A stretch of 64,000 nt of DNA from Bdellovibrio sp. qaytius (GCA_004011035.1 CP025734.1:828001-892000); one strand, 5' to 3'; shown: positions 1 through 8,481, counted from the first letter of the stretch. Made by a program: numbers and translations. Notes: a model not told the origin generated them from the sequence alone.

Positions 1-1
1 A

Positions 2-661
2 TTAGTTGGAGTACAAGGCCGTGTTCAATTATTAAATAACTTAGGTAAAGCTTGCGCTCGCAATCCAGTTTTCAAAAAAGATCACCGCCCAGGTAATATC
101 ATCGATCACTTATCCTCAACTCATGGAAATAAAATTCCTGCGACAGCGGTTCTTCGTGCTGTGCTTGATGGTCTTGGTGAAATTTGGCCAGGTCGTATCT
201 CTGCAGGCAATGTGAACTTAGGTGATGTTTGGCAACATTCAAAATTAGATCTAGTTCCGATTCATAAATTATCTCAGTGGATGACGTATTCATTGTTAGA
301 ACCAATTATGGATGCAGGTTTTGAAGTGACGGGTGTTGAAGGTTTAACAGGCCTTGCTGAATACCGTAACGGTGGTTTATTCATCGATTCAGGATTGCTC
401 ACGATGAAAGATCAAGCGAACCTTGCAAAAGCTTGGACGCCAGATTCTGATTTAATTATCGAGTGGCGCTCTCTGACAGTTTATTTATTAGACCAAGTTG
501 GTGATGCGATTCAAAAATCTTTAAATAAATCTCCGCAAGATTTTCCCTTAGCTAAAATTTTAGAAGGTGGAACTTGGTGGGCAGGCAGATTTTTAGCTCA
601 AGAAAAACGTGCGGGTGGTAATCCACCATTAAACATCCAAAGTGATGGAACAGTATTTTAA
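2..661 (+). CDS. DUF1688 (URC4-like) protein, C-terminal part
   Basis: The reading frame is open from the window edge to a TAA stop; about 219 residues of the C-terminal part are visible and the start lies upstream. The protein matches my recollection of the DUF1688 family (URC4), with stretches such as VGVQGRVQLL, LDGLGEIWPGR, GLTGLAEYRNGGLFID and GGTWWAGR. URC4 is one of the genes defining the URC route of uracil catabolism in yeasts and bacteria; its exact reaction is not settled. A uracil phosphoribosyltransferase follows after 30 bases and then a uridine kinase, a partnership typical of URC clusters in which uracil is first converted to a nucleotide. An internal ATG at 161 is not the start because the homology continues upstream of it. 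Confidence 0.85.
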   Translation, partial: LVGVQGRVQLLNNLGKACARNPVFKKDHRPGNIIDHLSSTHGNKIPATAVLRAVLDGLGEIWPGRISAGNVNLGDVWQHSKLDLVPIHKLSQWMTYSLLEPIMDAGFEVTGVEGLTGLAEYRNGGLFIDSGLLTMKDQANLAKAWTPDSDLIIEWRSLTVYLLDQVGDAIQKSLNKSPQDFPLAKILEGGTWWAGRFLAQEKRAGGNPPLNIQSDGTVF

Positions 662-691
662 GGTCGCATCGAAGATGCGCAAGGAATAAGT

Positions 692-1324
692 ATGGAAAAT
701 AAAGTTACAGTTTTAAATCATCCGCTTTTAATTCACAAATTAGGTTACCTTCGCGATAAAGAAACTGGCTCAGGCGAGTTTCGTGAATTAACAAAAGAAA
801 TCAGCCGTATCTTAGCATTCGAAGTGATGCGTGACTGGACAGATATGAAAATGGTGGATATTGAAACACCTATCGCTAAAACGACAGTGCCACGTATTCA
901 TAATACGCCAGTGGTTGTTTCAATCATGCGCGCTGGTAACGGAATGTTAGATGCTGTTTTATCAATGATTCCGTTTGCATCAGCAGGATTCATCGGTATT
1001 TATCGCGATCGTTTTGTGAATAACACGGTTGAGTATTATTTTAAAATGCCAGCAGATATTAAAGGTAAATTAGCGATTCTTTGTGATCCTTTAGTGGCTA
1101 CGGCAGATACTATGATTGCTGCGATTGAGCGTTTGAAATCTTACGAAGTGAAACAAATTCGTATTCTTTCGATCTTGATTAGTGAATTAGCGATTCAAAG
1201 AATTCACTCTCTTCACCCAGATGTTGAGATCATGACATTAAACATTGAAAAAGAAGTTAATGAACACGGATATTTAGTACCTGGATTAGGAGATGCTGGT
1301 GACAGGCTCTTTCAAACGAAATAA
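692..1324 (+). CDS. upp: Uracil phosphoribosyltransferase
   Basis: This 210-residue cytoplasmic enzyme should convert uracil and PRPP to UMP. The length is normal for the family (about 208). It shows the PRPP-binding loop as DPLVATADTM and the family C-terminus EHGYLVPGLGDAGDRLF, which contacts uracil. The ATG at 692 is preceded by AAGGAA at a suitable distance. It sits between a URC4-like gene and a uridine kinase, so here it may serve uracil breakdown as well as salvage. Its end overlaps the start of the uridine kinase gene, suggesting translational coupling. Confidence 0.93.
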   Translation: MENKVTVLNHPLLIHKLGYLRDKETGSGEFRELTKEISRILAFEVMRDWTDMKMVDIETPIAKTTVPRIHNTPVVVSIMRAGNGMLDAVLSMIPFASAGFIGIYRDRFVNNTVEYYFKMPADIKGKLAILCDPLVATADTMIAAIERLKSYEVKQIRILSILISELAIQRIHSLHPDVEIMTLNIEKEVNEHGYLVPGLGDAGDRLFQTK

Positions 1325-1931
1325 TTCAATTATCGTAGGAGTTGCTGGCGGAAGCGGATCTGGAAAGACCTACTTCGCCAAAGACTTGATGCAAAAGTTA
1401 GGTGATCTAGCAGAAATCGTCTATCAAGATAATTTCTATATCGATCAATCACACCGATTTGATGGTGATGGTGGATCAGTTAATTTTGATCATCCCGACA
1501 GTATTGATTTTTCGTTATTAGCCCAATGCCTTGGCCAATTGAAATCTGGAATGGACACTGATATTCCGATTTATGATTTTAAAACGCACACTCGTGCAAA
1601 AGATAAATTAAATATTAAAGCTAAACCGATTATCGTGGTCGATGGCATATTGATTTTTCATCCGCCAGAAGTGCGCGCCCAATTTGATTATTTAGTTTTC
1701 TTTGATACGTCAGAAGATTTACGTTTTGAACGCCGTTTACAGCGCGATGTGAAAGAGCGTGGTCGTACTCCTGAGGGTGTTAAGGCGCAGTTTCAAAAAC
1801 AAGTTAAGCCTATGCATGATTTATTTGTTGAGCCTTCAAAGCATCACGCCCATATCGTTGTCAGCGATGATTGCAATTATGATGATATCCTTGTGAACTG
1901 TTGCAATAGCTTGCAAGCAAAGCTTGTATAA
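1299..1931 (+). CDS. udk: Uridine kinase-like P-loop enzyme
   Basis: A P-loop kinase of about 210 residues expected to phosphorylate uridine or cytidine, or a related substrate in the URC pathway. The Walker A motif is GGSGSGKT near the N-terminus, followed by YQDNFYIDQS and NFDHPDSIDF, the usual substrate-binding stretch of uridine kinases, and by VDGILIFH. I prefer the GTG at 1299 because AGGAG (1288-1292) lies 6 nt upstream of it; the in-frame ATG at 1293 would directly abut that site. The gene overlaps the end of upp by 26 nt. The product could alternatively be a phosphoribulokinase/uridine-kinase family member with another substrate. Confidence 0.85.
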   Translation: MTGSFKRNNSIIVGVAGGSGSGKTYFAKDLMQKLGDLAEIVYQDNFYIDQSHRFDGDGGSVNFDHPDSIDFSLLAQCLGQLKSGMDTDIPIYDFKTHTRAKDKLNIKAKPIIVVDGILIFHPPEVRAQFDYLVFFDTSEDLRFERRLQRDVKERGRTPEGVKAQFQKQVKPMHDLFVEPSKHHAHIVVSDDCNYDDILVNCCNSLQAKLV

Positions 1932-2017
1932 GTTTTGGCGCAAACGCTAAGGCATAAAGATTGCTCTTTATTGCGTCTGAGAAGCTATTTGTATCAAATA
2001 ACCCCATGGAGTTCTTT

Positions 2018-2242
2018 ATGAAAAAAATTATTATTCTTTTATCACTTCTTACGGCTTCGATTTTTGCTGAGGCCTACCAAGTCACTGGTAAAGTTGTTGA
2101 AGTGAGCGATACGAAAATCGTTGTCATGAAAGGCAAAGAAAAATTCGAAATCGCATTGTCAGCCCCTTCTAAAGCTAAAATGGGCGATAAGGTCACTGTT
2201 GAATATGCTATGACGGCTTCAGACGTAGCAGTTAAAAAATAG
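2018..2242 (+). CDS. Small secreted protein, OB-fold-like
   Basis: A 74-residue protein starting at ATG 2018, which has GGAG about 8 nt upstream; a longer in-frame start at 1961 lacks such a site. Residues 1-18 form a signal peptide (MKKIIILLSLL...FAEA). The mature 55 residues have alternating beta-type hydrophobicity (VTGKVVEV, KIVVMKGKEKFEI, KVTVEYAM), suggesting a small periplasmic beta-barrel of the OB-fold kind. I do not recognise a named family. It is a single gene convergent with the next one, separated by a hairpin. Confidence 0.7.
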   Translation: MKKIIILLSLLTASIFAEAYQVTGKVVEVSDTKIVVMKGKEKFEIALSAPSKAKMGDKVTVEYAMTASDVAVKK

Positions 2243-2259
2243 TTCTGATTAAAGCATCA

Positions 2260-2280
2260 CGCTCACCGGTTTGGTGAGCG
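2260..2280. terminator. Hairpin between convergent genes
   Basis: CGCTCACC and GGTGAGCG form a perfect 8-bp stem around the 5-nt loop GGTTT. It lies 18 nt after the stop at 2242 and 11 nt before the stop of the opposing gene at 2291. There is no clear T-run on either side, so termination in both directions is inferred from position and stem strength. Confidence 0.55.
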
Positions 2281-2290
2281 ATGATTAAAC

Positions 2291-2662
2291 TTAGTAAGCG
2301 ATATCGTTTTGATCGCGGTAACGAACGCCGTCGATATCAACACCAAACACATAGCGAACTTCTTCAGCGCAAGAGCTTACAAAGTATTGGCGATAAATAT
2401 GGGTTGCAACCTTACCAAACGTTTGCGCTTGGGTTAAGTTAACCGTCGCTTGAGGTAATAAGTCATGCGACTCATAACCTGGGCCCGTTAAAGATAAAAA
2501 ACAACCTTGGTTGTCGTTGCAAAGCACATACGAATTCAATTCGCCAACATTACCCACGATTTTTTCTTCTGCTAAGTACGTGTCGCCCGGCATACATCCC
2601 GAAGCCTGAGAAGCCATTGGTAAACCTAACATTAAAACTAATAACATTACTGATTTTTTCAT
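2291..2662 (-). CDS. Small secreted cysteine-containing protein
   Basis: A 123-residue protein with a signal peptide (MKKSVMLLVLMLGLPMASQASG) and a mature part of about 100 residues containing several cysteines (GCMPGD, YVLCND, GCFLSL, SSCAEE), which suggests disulfides in the periplasm or outside the cell. The start at 2662 has a strong AGGAGG site. I recognise no family. It is divergent from the LysR gene at 2750, with an AT-rich 87-bp gap between them that must hold both promoters. Confidence 0.7.
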   Translation of the reverse strand: MKKSVMLLVLMLGLPMASQASGCMPGDTYLAEEKIVGNVGELNSYVLCNDNQGCFLSLTGPGYESHDLLPQATVNLTQAQTFGKVATHIYRQYFVSSCAEEVRYVFGVDIDGVRYRDQNDIAY

Positions 2663-2749
2663 AAAAATCCTCCTGCCGACGACCTTAGGAGTAAATAATA
2701 GATAATAAAAATATATAATTAGTATTTAATATATGCTAAAAAGGTATAT

Positions 2750-3616
2750 ATGAACTTACTGCATCTTCATTATTTCTATACGGTGGCCAAAGAAGGCGGC
2801 TTTCTCAAAGCTTCAAAACTCTTGAGAATTCAACAACCTGCGATCAGCCGCATGGTGCATCAACTTGAAGAAGACATGGGCTTTAAATTGTTCGAGCGGG
2901 TCGGGCGTAATGTGCAGTTAACGACGCAAGGCAGTGAAGTTTTTGCCAGCAGCAAAAAGATTTTCGCCGAAGTTGATTCATTAAAGTTATCAGTGGGCCA
3001 GTTAAGTCATGAAAGACAGGGCCCGTTGCTTTTGGCTGCTGCAGAGCCTGTGGCCAGTCATTATATTCCGGCGATCTTACGCCCGTATCTTGAAGAGCAC
3101 TCTAAAGTGTATCCACAGATTTTTTCAGGGCCGGCAAGTATGTTATTTGATAAGTTATTAAACGGAAGTTTAGAACTAGGATTATTTTTTCATATTCCTG
3201 AATTGCCAGAACGCTTAGAGATTTTTACGACGTTAAAAGTTCGCTACTACTTGGTGGTTAGAAAAGATTTACGACGTAAATCTCAAGTTCTAGAGTCATT
3301 TATTGGTTCACGCGAAATCGATGATGTGTCGACTAAGAAGTTTCCAACGTTAGAGCGATTAAGAAAAGATCACCCAGAGGCTAAGATCACGATTTCAAGT
3401 AATAATTTGACGGCGCATAAAGAATTAGTCTTACAGGGCTTAGGAGTAGCCGTGCTGCCAGATTTTTTAGTTGAAGCAGATATTGAAAATGGATCATTAG
3501 TTGATCTGTATCCGAAAGAAACATTTCAATTTCAACTGAAGTTTATCAAACGAAAAACTTCAGTCTTATCGGCAAATGCAAAACACTTTGTGGATCTTTG
3601 TTTTAAAGAGTCTTAA
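2750..3616 (+). CDS. LysR-family transcriptional regulator
   Basis: A 288-residue LysR-type regulator. The N-terminal winged helix-turn-helix is clear (LHYFYTVAKEGGFLKASKLL, QPAISRMVHQLEEDMGFKLFERVGR, TTQGSEVF), followed by a periplasmic-binding-protein-like effector domain (about residues 90-288, with GLGVAVLPDF near the end). AAGG lies just upstream of the ATG. The gene is convergent with the peroxidase pair and overlaps it by 14 nt. It does not look like OxyR: the only cysteine I see is near the C-terminus, so the OxyR sensing pair is absent. The divergent neighbour at 2291-2662 is the most natural target, by LysR habit. Confidence 0.9.
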   Translation: MNLLHLHYFYTVAKEGGFLKASKLLRIQQPAISRMVHQLEEDMGFKLFERVGRNVQLTTQGSEVFASSKKIFAEVDSLKLSVGQLSHERQGPLLLAAAEPVASHYIPAILRPYLEEHSKVYPQIFSGPASMLFDKLLNGSLELGLFFHIPELPERLEIFTTLKVRYYLVVRKDLRRKSQVLESFIGSREIDDVSTKKFPTLERLRKDHPEAKITISSNNLTAHKELVLQGLGVAVLPDFLVEADIENGSLVDLYPKETFQFQLKFIKRKTSVLSANAKHFVDLCFKES

Positions 3617-4169
3617 GCCACGCTAAAACTTCGTCAGCATTTTTATCGGGTGGAAACACCGGGTAAAATACTTTTTTAATTTTATTATCTTCGATGTAGA
3701 AAGCCATACGTTTAATTAAACGTTCGCCTGCAAAATCAAAAGTGGGTAATTTTAGAGATTCAGTTAATTTATACTGAGAATCGCTTAAGATCGGAAAAGG
3801 AATATGATTTCGTTCAACGAATTCTTTTTGCACCACTGGTGATTGAATACTTGCACCGTAAATATTCACACCCAACGCTTTAAACTCAGCATGCAGATCA
3901 CGAAATTTACAAGAGTGTGGTGTGCAACCACGAGCTCCGGGGATGGTGTCCCATAATTCAGGATCTACATTTGGTTCTAAAGGGCTGCCAGCGCGTGGAT
4001 AAATAAACAAGACGCTGGGCTTAGCAAAAATTTCAGTTAATGCTAAGTCATGCCCTGTTGTTGCTGTTAAATTGATGTTCGGAATAGCATGACCACGCAA
4101 GTGGTCAGTTTGGCCGTCATCAACAGGCTTAGGCAAATTCGATGGTAAATCGTAAACGTTGTTGCTCAT
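3603..4169 (-). CDS. PrxQ/Bcp-type peroxiredoxin
   Basis: A 188-residue AhpC/TSA-fold peroxiredoxin. The motif GCTPHSCKFRD fits the PrxQ/BCP signature, in which the peroxidatic and resolving cysteines are five residues apart on one helix. FIYPRAGSPLEP precedes it and IPFPILSDSQYKLTESL follows, both usual for the fold. No signal peptide is seen, so it is cytoplasmic. Its ATG shares one base with the stop of the upstream tpx gene, so the two are co-translated. A role in reducing organic or lipid peroxides is inferred from the family. Confidence 0.88.
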   Translation of the reverse strand: MSNNVYDLPSNLPKPVDDGQTDHLRGHAIPNINLTATTGHDLALTEIFAKPSVLFIYPRAGSPLEPNVDPELWDTIPGARGCTPHSCKFRDLHAEFKALGVNIYGASIQSPVVQKEFVERNHIPFPILSDSQYKLTESLKLPTFDFAGERLIKRMAFYIEDNKIKKVFYPVFPPDKNADEVLAWLKTL

Positions 4170-4666
4170 TAGTTTAAAGACTTCAATGCAGCTTCGTAGT
4201 TTGGTTCATTCACGATGTCAGAAACTAATTCTGTGTGAAGAACTTTATCATCTTCAGATAAAACAACAACAGCGCGGGCATATAATCCAGATAAAGGAGT
4301 GTCAGCTAAAGTTAAACCCCAATCAGTTCCGAAAGTACTTTTGAAACCAGATAAGTTTTCGCAATTCTTAATGCCTTCAGCACCGCAGAAACGCGCTTGA
4401 GCAAATGGTAAATCTAAAGAAACGTTTAACACCACAGTGTTTTTCATATCAGTAGCTAATTTATTAAATTGACGAACAGAAGCCGCACAAGTGCCTGTGT
4501 CGATTGAAGGAAAAATGTTTAATACTTTTCTTTTGCCAGCGTAAGTCGCGCTCGTGGCTTCAGATAAGTCACCTTTAACTAATTTAGAGAAAGAAACTTT
4601 TTGTCCTACTGTAGGTAGAGCGCCGATTGTATTTGCTGGAGTGCCTTTGAATGCTAATGTTGCCAT
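4169..4666 (-). CDS. tpx: Thiol peroxidase Tpx
   Basis: A 165-residue atypical two-cysteine peroxiredoxin that removes H2O2 and alkyl hydroperoxides using thioredoxin. The peroxidatic site SIDTGTCAASVRQFN and the resolving site ARFCGAEGIKNC are nearly those of E. coli Tpx. I choose the ATG at 4666 (MATLAFKG) because AAAGGA lies about 6 nt upstream; the in-frame ATG at 4690 adds eight residues without homology support. It is the first gene of a two-gene operon with the PrxQ-type enzyme. Confidence 0.93.
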   Translation of the reverse strand: MATLAFKGTPANTIGALPTVGQKVSFSKLVKGDLSEATSATYAGKRKVLNIFPSIDTGTCAASVRQFNKLATDMKNTVVLNVSLDLPFAQARFCGAEGIKNCENLSGFKSTFGTDWGLTLADTPLSGLYARAVVVLSEDDKVLHTELVSDIVNEPNYEAALKSLN

Positions 4667-4713
4667 TGTATATCCTTTTGTTATTTTCAAAGGATAGCAA
4701 AGAGTTGAATGAA

Positions 4714-5475
4714 TTAAAAGTAGAGCTGCAGCGCGATCTTAGAGCCTTCGCGGTTAAACTTGCTCTCTACGCCATTCTTAATTGAGTTCTGATTCTCTTT
4801 AAAATATGAGCCCATAATGCGCAATGAAGCGAAGTCTATAAATAGTCCTGTCGTTGATATATTACCTTTAGTATCGCCATAATTACTTTCAGTTATAGGT
4901 ACGAACTGGCGGTAGTTACCGTAGATACCAAAAAATTTCGTTAAATAAAGTTGCAGCGTCCCTGCTGCAAATTGCTGATTCAAGCGGTAAACGCCAACGC
5001 TATCAGTGCGCGTACGTAAACCATAGTGAACCGTTAAATGCGTTCCTTGCAGTGTTTGACCGAATAATCTTAAATTAAACATTCCAGTTGTATCTTTAAA
5101 CTGTTCTTCAACGTTGTTCTGATATTCTCCAGTTAGTCCCACGAGCGTCGCGTAGGCAGATAGCTCTCCTTCAAAAGCTTTGTGCTTCGTAACTGGATTC
5201 GTATGATCGTCCAATGAATACTGATTCATGTTAATCCCCAACATGAATTCGTACGGGCTGGGGGTATTCAGAGAAAGCCACATATCCATAACCTGATTGC
5301 GGTTTTTCTGCTCCAACCAATCATATAAATTAAATCGTTTCGCCTCTCGAGCTGCAGAGCCGCGCGATAGTAACCACGGTCTGCTTGATCCGCCACTTGA
5401 TTCTTCGGCACCTGCTATTTCGCTGAAAAACTGAATCAAAGTGAGAAGTGATATTATCCAAACTAGCTGTTTCAT
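4714..5475 (-). CDS. Predicted outer-membrane beta-barrel protein
   Basis: A 253-residue protein with a signal peptide (MKQLVWIISLLTLIQFFSEIAGAEE) and a C-terminus ending KIALQLYF; a terminal Phe after alternating hydrophobic residues is the usual outer-membrane barrel signal. The middle contains many short amphipathic strands (YEFMLGINMNQYSL, LSAYATLVGLTGEYQ, LHLTVHYGLRTRT-like, FFGIYGNYRQF). There is a low-complexity stretch near residue 26 (EESSGGSS). The family is not recognised and no transport substrate can be proposed. It is transcribed in the same direction as tpx but lies upstream of it with a 47-bp gap. Confidence 0.72.
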   Translation of the reverse strand: MKQLVWIISLLTLIQFFSEIAGAEESSGGSSRPWLLSRGSAAREAKRFNLYDWLEQKNRNQVMDMWLSLNTPSPYEFMLGINMNQYSLDDHTNPVTKHKAFEGELSAYATLVGLTGEYQNNVEEQFKDTTGMFNLRLFGQTLQGTHLTVHYGLRTRTDSVGVYRLNQQFAAGTLQLYLTKFFGIYGNYRQFVPITESNYGDTKGNISTTGLFIDFASLRIMGSYFKENQNSIKNGVESKFNREGSKIALQLYF

Positions 5476-5762
5476 ACTTCTATTTTAGCACTAACAAGGT
5501 TTGAAAACGAAAAATGCGAAGAGTGTGTCGGAGTGAGGCGGGTCAGCGTGGCTTTTTAAGAACAGGATGTCTTAAGAGAGGAATTTCGATTTAAAAGCCA
5601 ACCTACGTGACATAAAAATGAGAATCAGTTTAACGTATTTAAACGATCATTTGGGACGCTGCTCCCCAAAAAGTAACGGCCTACCTTTTATTTATGTTGC
5701 TGCCCTAAACAAACCGCGCAAGAATTTTTGCATATTCGTGATTTATTCAAGGAGGGGAAACC

Positions 5763-6443
5763 ATGAAGAAACATTTATTAGCGTTATTATTAGTAACAGC
5801 TACAACAACAACGTCTTTTGCAGCATTAACTTTTGATTCTGATGTTCCAGCGAACATTCAATCTCAAATGGTTGAAGATCTTGCGTTTATGGCGCAAATC
5901 GAAGGTTCTGGCCAAACGCCATTTCACAAAGAAATTTACACAGCTGTTGACGGAAAAGCTTATAAAAACTTTTTCGAAACACGTATTTTCTCTGTAGGTT
6001 TAGATTCTTGCGGTGGTGGAGCAGCTGTAGCTTGCGTTCAACCCTTCTTTGATCCGAACAAAATGTGGTTAACTGAAAACTTCATTAAGTTTTCTCACCC
6101 ACAAGTAGCGCGCTCAATGGTTGTGTACCATGAAGCTCGTCACTCTGAATCTAAAAATGGTAACTGGATGCATGCAAACTGCCCACGCCCATTCTTAGGC
6201 GCTGATGGCAAAGATATGGTTTCTATCTGGACAGGCGCGAAATTAGAAGGCCAACCAGCTTGTGATTCAACATACAAAGGTTCATACGGATCTTCGACAA
6301 TCATGTTAAAAAACATCAGCAAATATTGCTCTAACTGTAACGAAAAAGTTAAAATGGATGCAGACATCTATGCGATGGATCAATTAAACCGTATTTCTAA
6401 ACCGGCTGTTAAACAGTCAATGTTAGCAGACTTTGCAAACTAA
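5763..6443 (+). CDS. Secreted HEXXH protein, putative metalloprotease
   Basis: A 226-residue exported protein with a signal peptide (MKKHLLALLLVTATTTTSFA). The stretch MVVYHEARHSES contains an exact HEXXH motif in a helix-like context, the zinc-binding and catalytic signature of gluzincin and related proteases. Further features are a Cys-rich segment (KYCSNCNEK) and DADIYAMDQLNRI, which could supply a third metal ligand. A strong AAGGAGGGG site precedes the ATG. The next gene starts within this one. No protease family is recognised, so the enzyme assignment rests on HEXXH plus export. Confidence 0.6.
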   Translation: MKKHLLALLLVTATTTTSFAALTFDSDVPANIQSQMVEDLAFMAQIEGSGQTPFHKEIYTAVDGKAYKNFFETRIFSVGLDSCGGGAAVACVQPFFDPNKMWLTENFIKFSHPQVARSMVVYHEARHSESKNGNWMHANCPRPFLGADGKDMVSIWTGAKLEGQPACDSTYKGSYGSSTIMLKNISKYCSNCNEKVKMDADIYAMDQLNRISKPAVKQSMLADFAN

Positions 6444-7167
6444 GAAAGTCGTCTTCGGATTAATTATTGGAGCCCTATTCATCATGGGGCTTCTATTAAT
6501 TTCACAACGTAATAACGAGTCACTGGCAGCAAATACCTTAAAGCCAAGCCAGCTTGATTTTACAAACAGCAATGAAATTCAAGAACCAGCAGCGGTTACG
6601 CCTAGTAAAAACTCTGAAGTGGCTACAGAAAGTGTTTCTGCCACAATTGCGCCGCCGACATTAACTGAGCCTGAACAAAAGTTATGGATCACTTTAGAAG
6701 AGATTTTAAAATCTAAAAACGACAGCGATGCGCGCGTTAAAGAATTAAAAAATCTAACTCCAGCTTTTCATAAAGCCTTAATTGAAAAATATAATACCCT
6801 TAAAATGGAAGACCGTAACGGACGAGGATTCATTGTATTTCTTGTCGCTAAAGATTTAAAATCAGCTGAGGATTTAGATTTTCTTCAGAAGGTTTATCAA
6901 GAAGCGCCCTGCATGAATTTAGAAAATTGTAATGGGAGTAGCGTTGAAGATAACCCACATAATGCAGGGATCGATCAAACTACTTTAGTATACCCGCAGC
7001 TAGTGGCGCTTTATCAAATTGAAAAACAATTAGACAGTCACCCTGAAATTTTGAAAGACCCAGCTTTACGAGCAGGGATTTTTGCCACGTTAAAACAAGC
7101 TGAGGCGTTTCCGGTGCCGTCAGTGCATGACCGCGCGGAAAAAATTCGCCAAAAATACAATCTTTAG
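6433..7167 (+). CDS. Membrane-anchored protein of unknown function
   Basis: A 244-residue protein starting at TTG 6433, inside the end of the preceding gene (11-nt overlap). It begins with a short positive tail and one transmembrane helix (KKVVFGLIIGALFIMGLLLI), then a Ser/Thr/Pro-rich linker to about residue 80 and a helical soluble part that should be periplasmic. Residues CMNLENC could form a disulfide. I recognise no family. The overlap suggests it is made together with the HEXXH protein, perhaps as its membrane-bound partner. The TTG start is the only one upstream of the membrane helix that I see. Confidence 0.62.
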   Translation: MQTKKVVFGLIIGALFIMGLLLISQRNNESLAANTLKPSQLDFTNSNEIQEPAAVTPSKNSEVATESVSATIAPPTLTEPEQKLWITLEEILKSKNDSDARVKELKNLTPAFHKALIEKYNTLKMEDRNGRGFIVFLVAKDLKSAEDLDFLQKVYQEAPCMNLENCNGSSVEDNPHNAGIDQTTLVYPQLVALYQIEKQLDSHPEILKDPALRAGIFATLKQAEAFPVPSVHDRAEKIRQKYNL

Positions 7168-7246
7168 AATTAAGTCATCCGATAGACTTCAATTATGATA
7201 GAGTCAGCAGCTCAAAGAACGAGTGACTTTGTTATAGGGGTTTGTT

Positions 7247-8119
7247 GTGAAGAACTTGAAATGTTTTGCTGGCGATATTGATCCACTGAAATTAGACCGT
7301 ACTCCATTTGGGCTCAATCACAAGTTAGCTGATCATCCAGCTCTTGCTATCGAGAATTTAGCAAAAGTTATCTCAGACTTTCCGAAAGAAAAAATTCTTC
7401 ATTCAAAAGAATTAAATAATTTAAGTAAAAATTTTGACACTGAAATGGATTCAACTAATCACGAAGTTAATTTAGTCGAAGTCATCGAAAATATCCGCAC
7501 CTCAAAATCATATATCGCGATCAAAAATCCTGAACTACATCCTTCATTTAAAGATCTGTACAAAGATTTAACCGAAGACATTTCTAACTTGTTACAAGCC
7601 CACGGAACAGGAACTAAACCTCTTGAGCCAAAGCTTTGGGTTTTTATCGCTTCACCCGGTGCTATTACGCCGTTTCACTTTGACCGCACATCTAATATCA
7701 TTATGCAGATCCGTGGCAGTAAAGAGCTTGCGGTGTTTCCTCCGCGCGTAGACGAAATCATTTCACAACGTGACACTGAAGGTTACGTAGACTGGTCAAC
7801 AGAGCTTCCTCCGTGGAGAGAAGAATTAGATTTGTTCGCGCACAAGTTTAACTTCAAAAAAGGCGAGGCCATACATATTCCATTCGTGTCTGGTCACTAT
7901 GTGAAAAATGGTACGGATGATATTTCAATATCACTTTCGTTTTTCTTTCACTCGGATGAGACTTTACGTTGGAGTAATGCGATGAAATTCAATAATCGTA
8001 TTCGCCGTTTCGGGGTTTCGCCGAACCCAGTGGGTATCAAGCAAGGCTTAGACAAGATTAAAGCAAAGGCTTTTCCTTTAGTTCACAGAATGATGTCTTT
8101 AATGAGAGGGTTGAAATAA
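7247..8119 (+). CDS. JmjC/cupin-type 2-oxoglutarate oxygenase-like protein
   Basis: A 290-residue cytoplasmic protein with a JmjC-like cupin core. The HxD iron-binding pair is in ITPFHFDRTSN and the distal histidine in IPFVSGHYVKNG; the segment between (GSKELAVFPP) is also typical. Such enzymes use Fe(II), O2 and 2-oxoglutarate to hydroxylate proteins or small molecules; the substrate here is unknown. The start is GTG 7247, with AGGGG upstream. The last 21 nt overlap the convergent VOC gene. It stands alone as a transcription unit. Confidence 0.75.
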   Translation: MKNLKCFAGDIDPLKLDRTPFGLNHKLADHPALAIENLAKVISDFPKEKILHSKELNNLSKNFDTEMDSTNHEVNLVEVIENIRTSKSYIAIKNPELHPSFKDLYKDLTEDISNLLQAHGTGTKPLEPKLWVFIASPGAITPFHFDRTSNIIMQIRGSKELAVFPPRVDEIISQRDTEGYVDWSTELPPWREELDLFAHKFNFKKGEAIHIPFVSGHYVKNGTDDISISLSFFFHSDETLRWSNAMKFNNRIRRFGVSPNPVGIKQGLDKIKAKAFPLVHRMMSLMRGLK

Positions 8120-8467
8120 TTCAATGACGTTTCCTGAGGGGTCTTCGCAGAGAATTTGTTTTCCACCGGGGCCCTGAAGAATTTCGTTACGAAATTTAAT
8201 ATTTTGTGATTTTAATTTGCTCACAAGAGTTTCAATATCTTCGACTTGTAAAACAAAACGATTCCAGCCACCTGGTTGTGGTTTGTCGCCATTAGGCATC
8301 GGTTGCGCCGCAGAAGACGGCGGTCCTGCAAGCCATAATGTAAAATCATTTTTAGTCATGATTGCCATAGCGGGGCCGTACTGTTCAATCAATTTGAAAC
8401 CTAAAACATCAGCGTAAAAAGCCACTGAAGTTTCAACATTATTTACTAAATATCTAAAAGACGCCAT
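8099..8467 (-). CDS. VOC-family (glyoxalase-fold) protein
   Basis: A 122-residue single-domain vicinal-oxygen-chelate protein: FRYLVNNVETSVAFYADVLGFKLIEQYG at the N-terminus and EDPSGNVIELFQ near the C-terminus are the classic paired beta-alpha-beta signatures. The terminal Glu of the second module is present. The ATG at 8467 is chosen because AAAGGA lies about 7 nt upstream, rather than the ATG at 8494. It lies 14 bp downstream of menB on the same strand, so it is probably co-transcribed with it. The substrate cannot be deduced. Confidence 0.85.
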   Translation of the reverse strand: MASFRYLVNNVETSVAFYADVLGFKLIEQYGPAMAIMTKNDFTLWLAGPPSSAAQPMPNGDKPQPGGWNRFVLQVEDIETLVSKLKSQNIKFRNEILQGPGGKQILCEDPSGNVIELFQPSH

Positions 8468-8481
8468 ATGTGAATCCTTTT

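Noticed and set aside
161-661. Separate gene starting at ATG 161
   Set aside because: The DUF1688 match continues upstream to base 2 in the same frame, so this is an internal Met.
2750-3616. OxyR beside the peroxidases
   Set aside because: No OxyR cysteine pair is visible in the regulatory domain, and the gene is convergent with the tpx operon, not divergent.
5618-5836. Small gene on the plus strand
   Set aside because: It overlaps the signal peptide of the gene at 5763 in another frame and has no ribosome-binding site or coding character.
7177-7190. Another sigma-28-like box (CCGATA) upstream of the JmjC gene
   Set aside because: It lies about 60 nt from the GTG, which has its own AGGGG site, so it lacks the spacing seen at the giant genes and may be chance.
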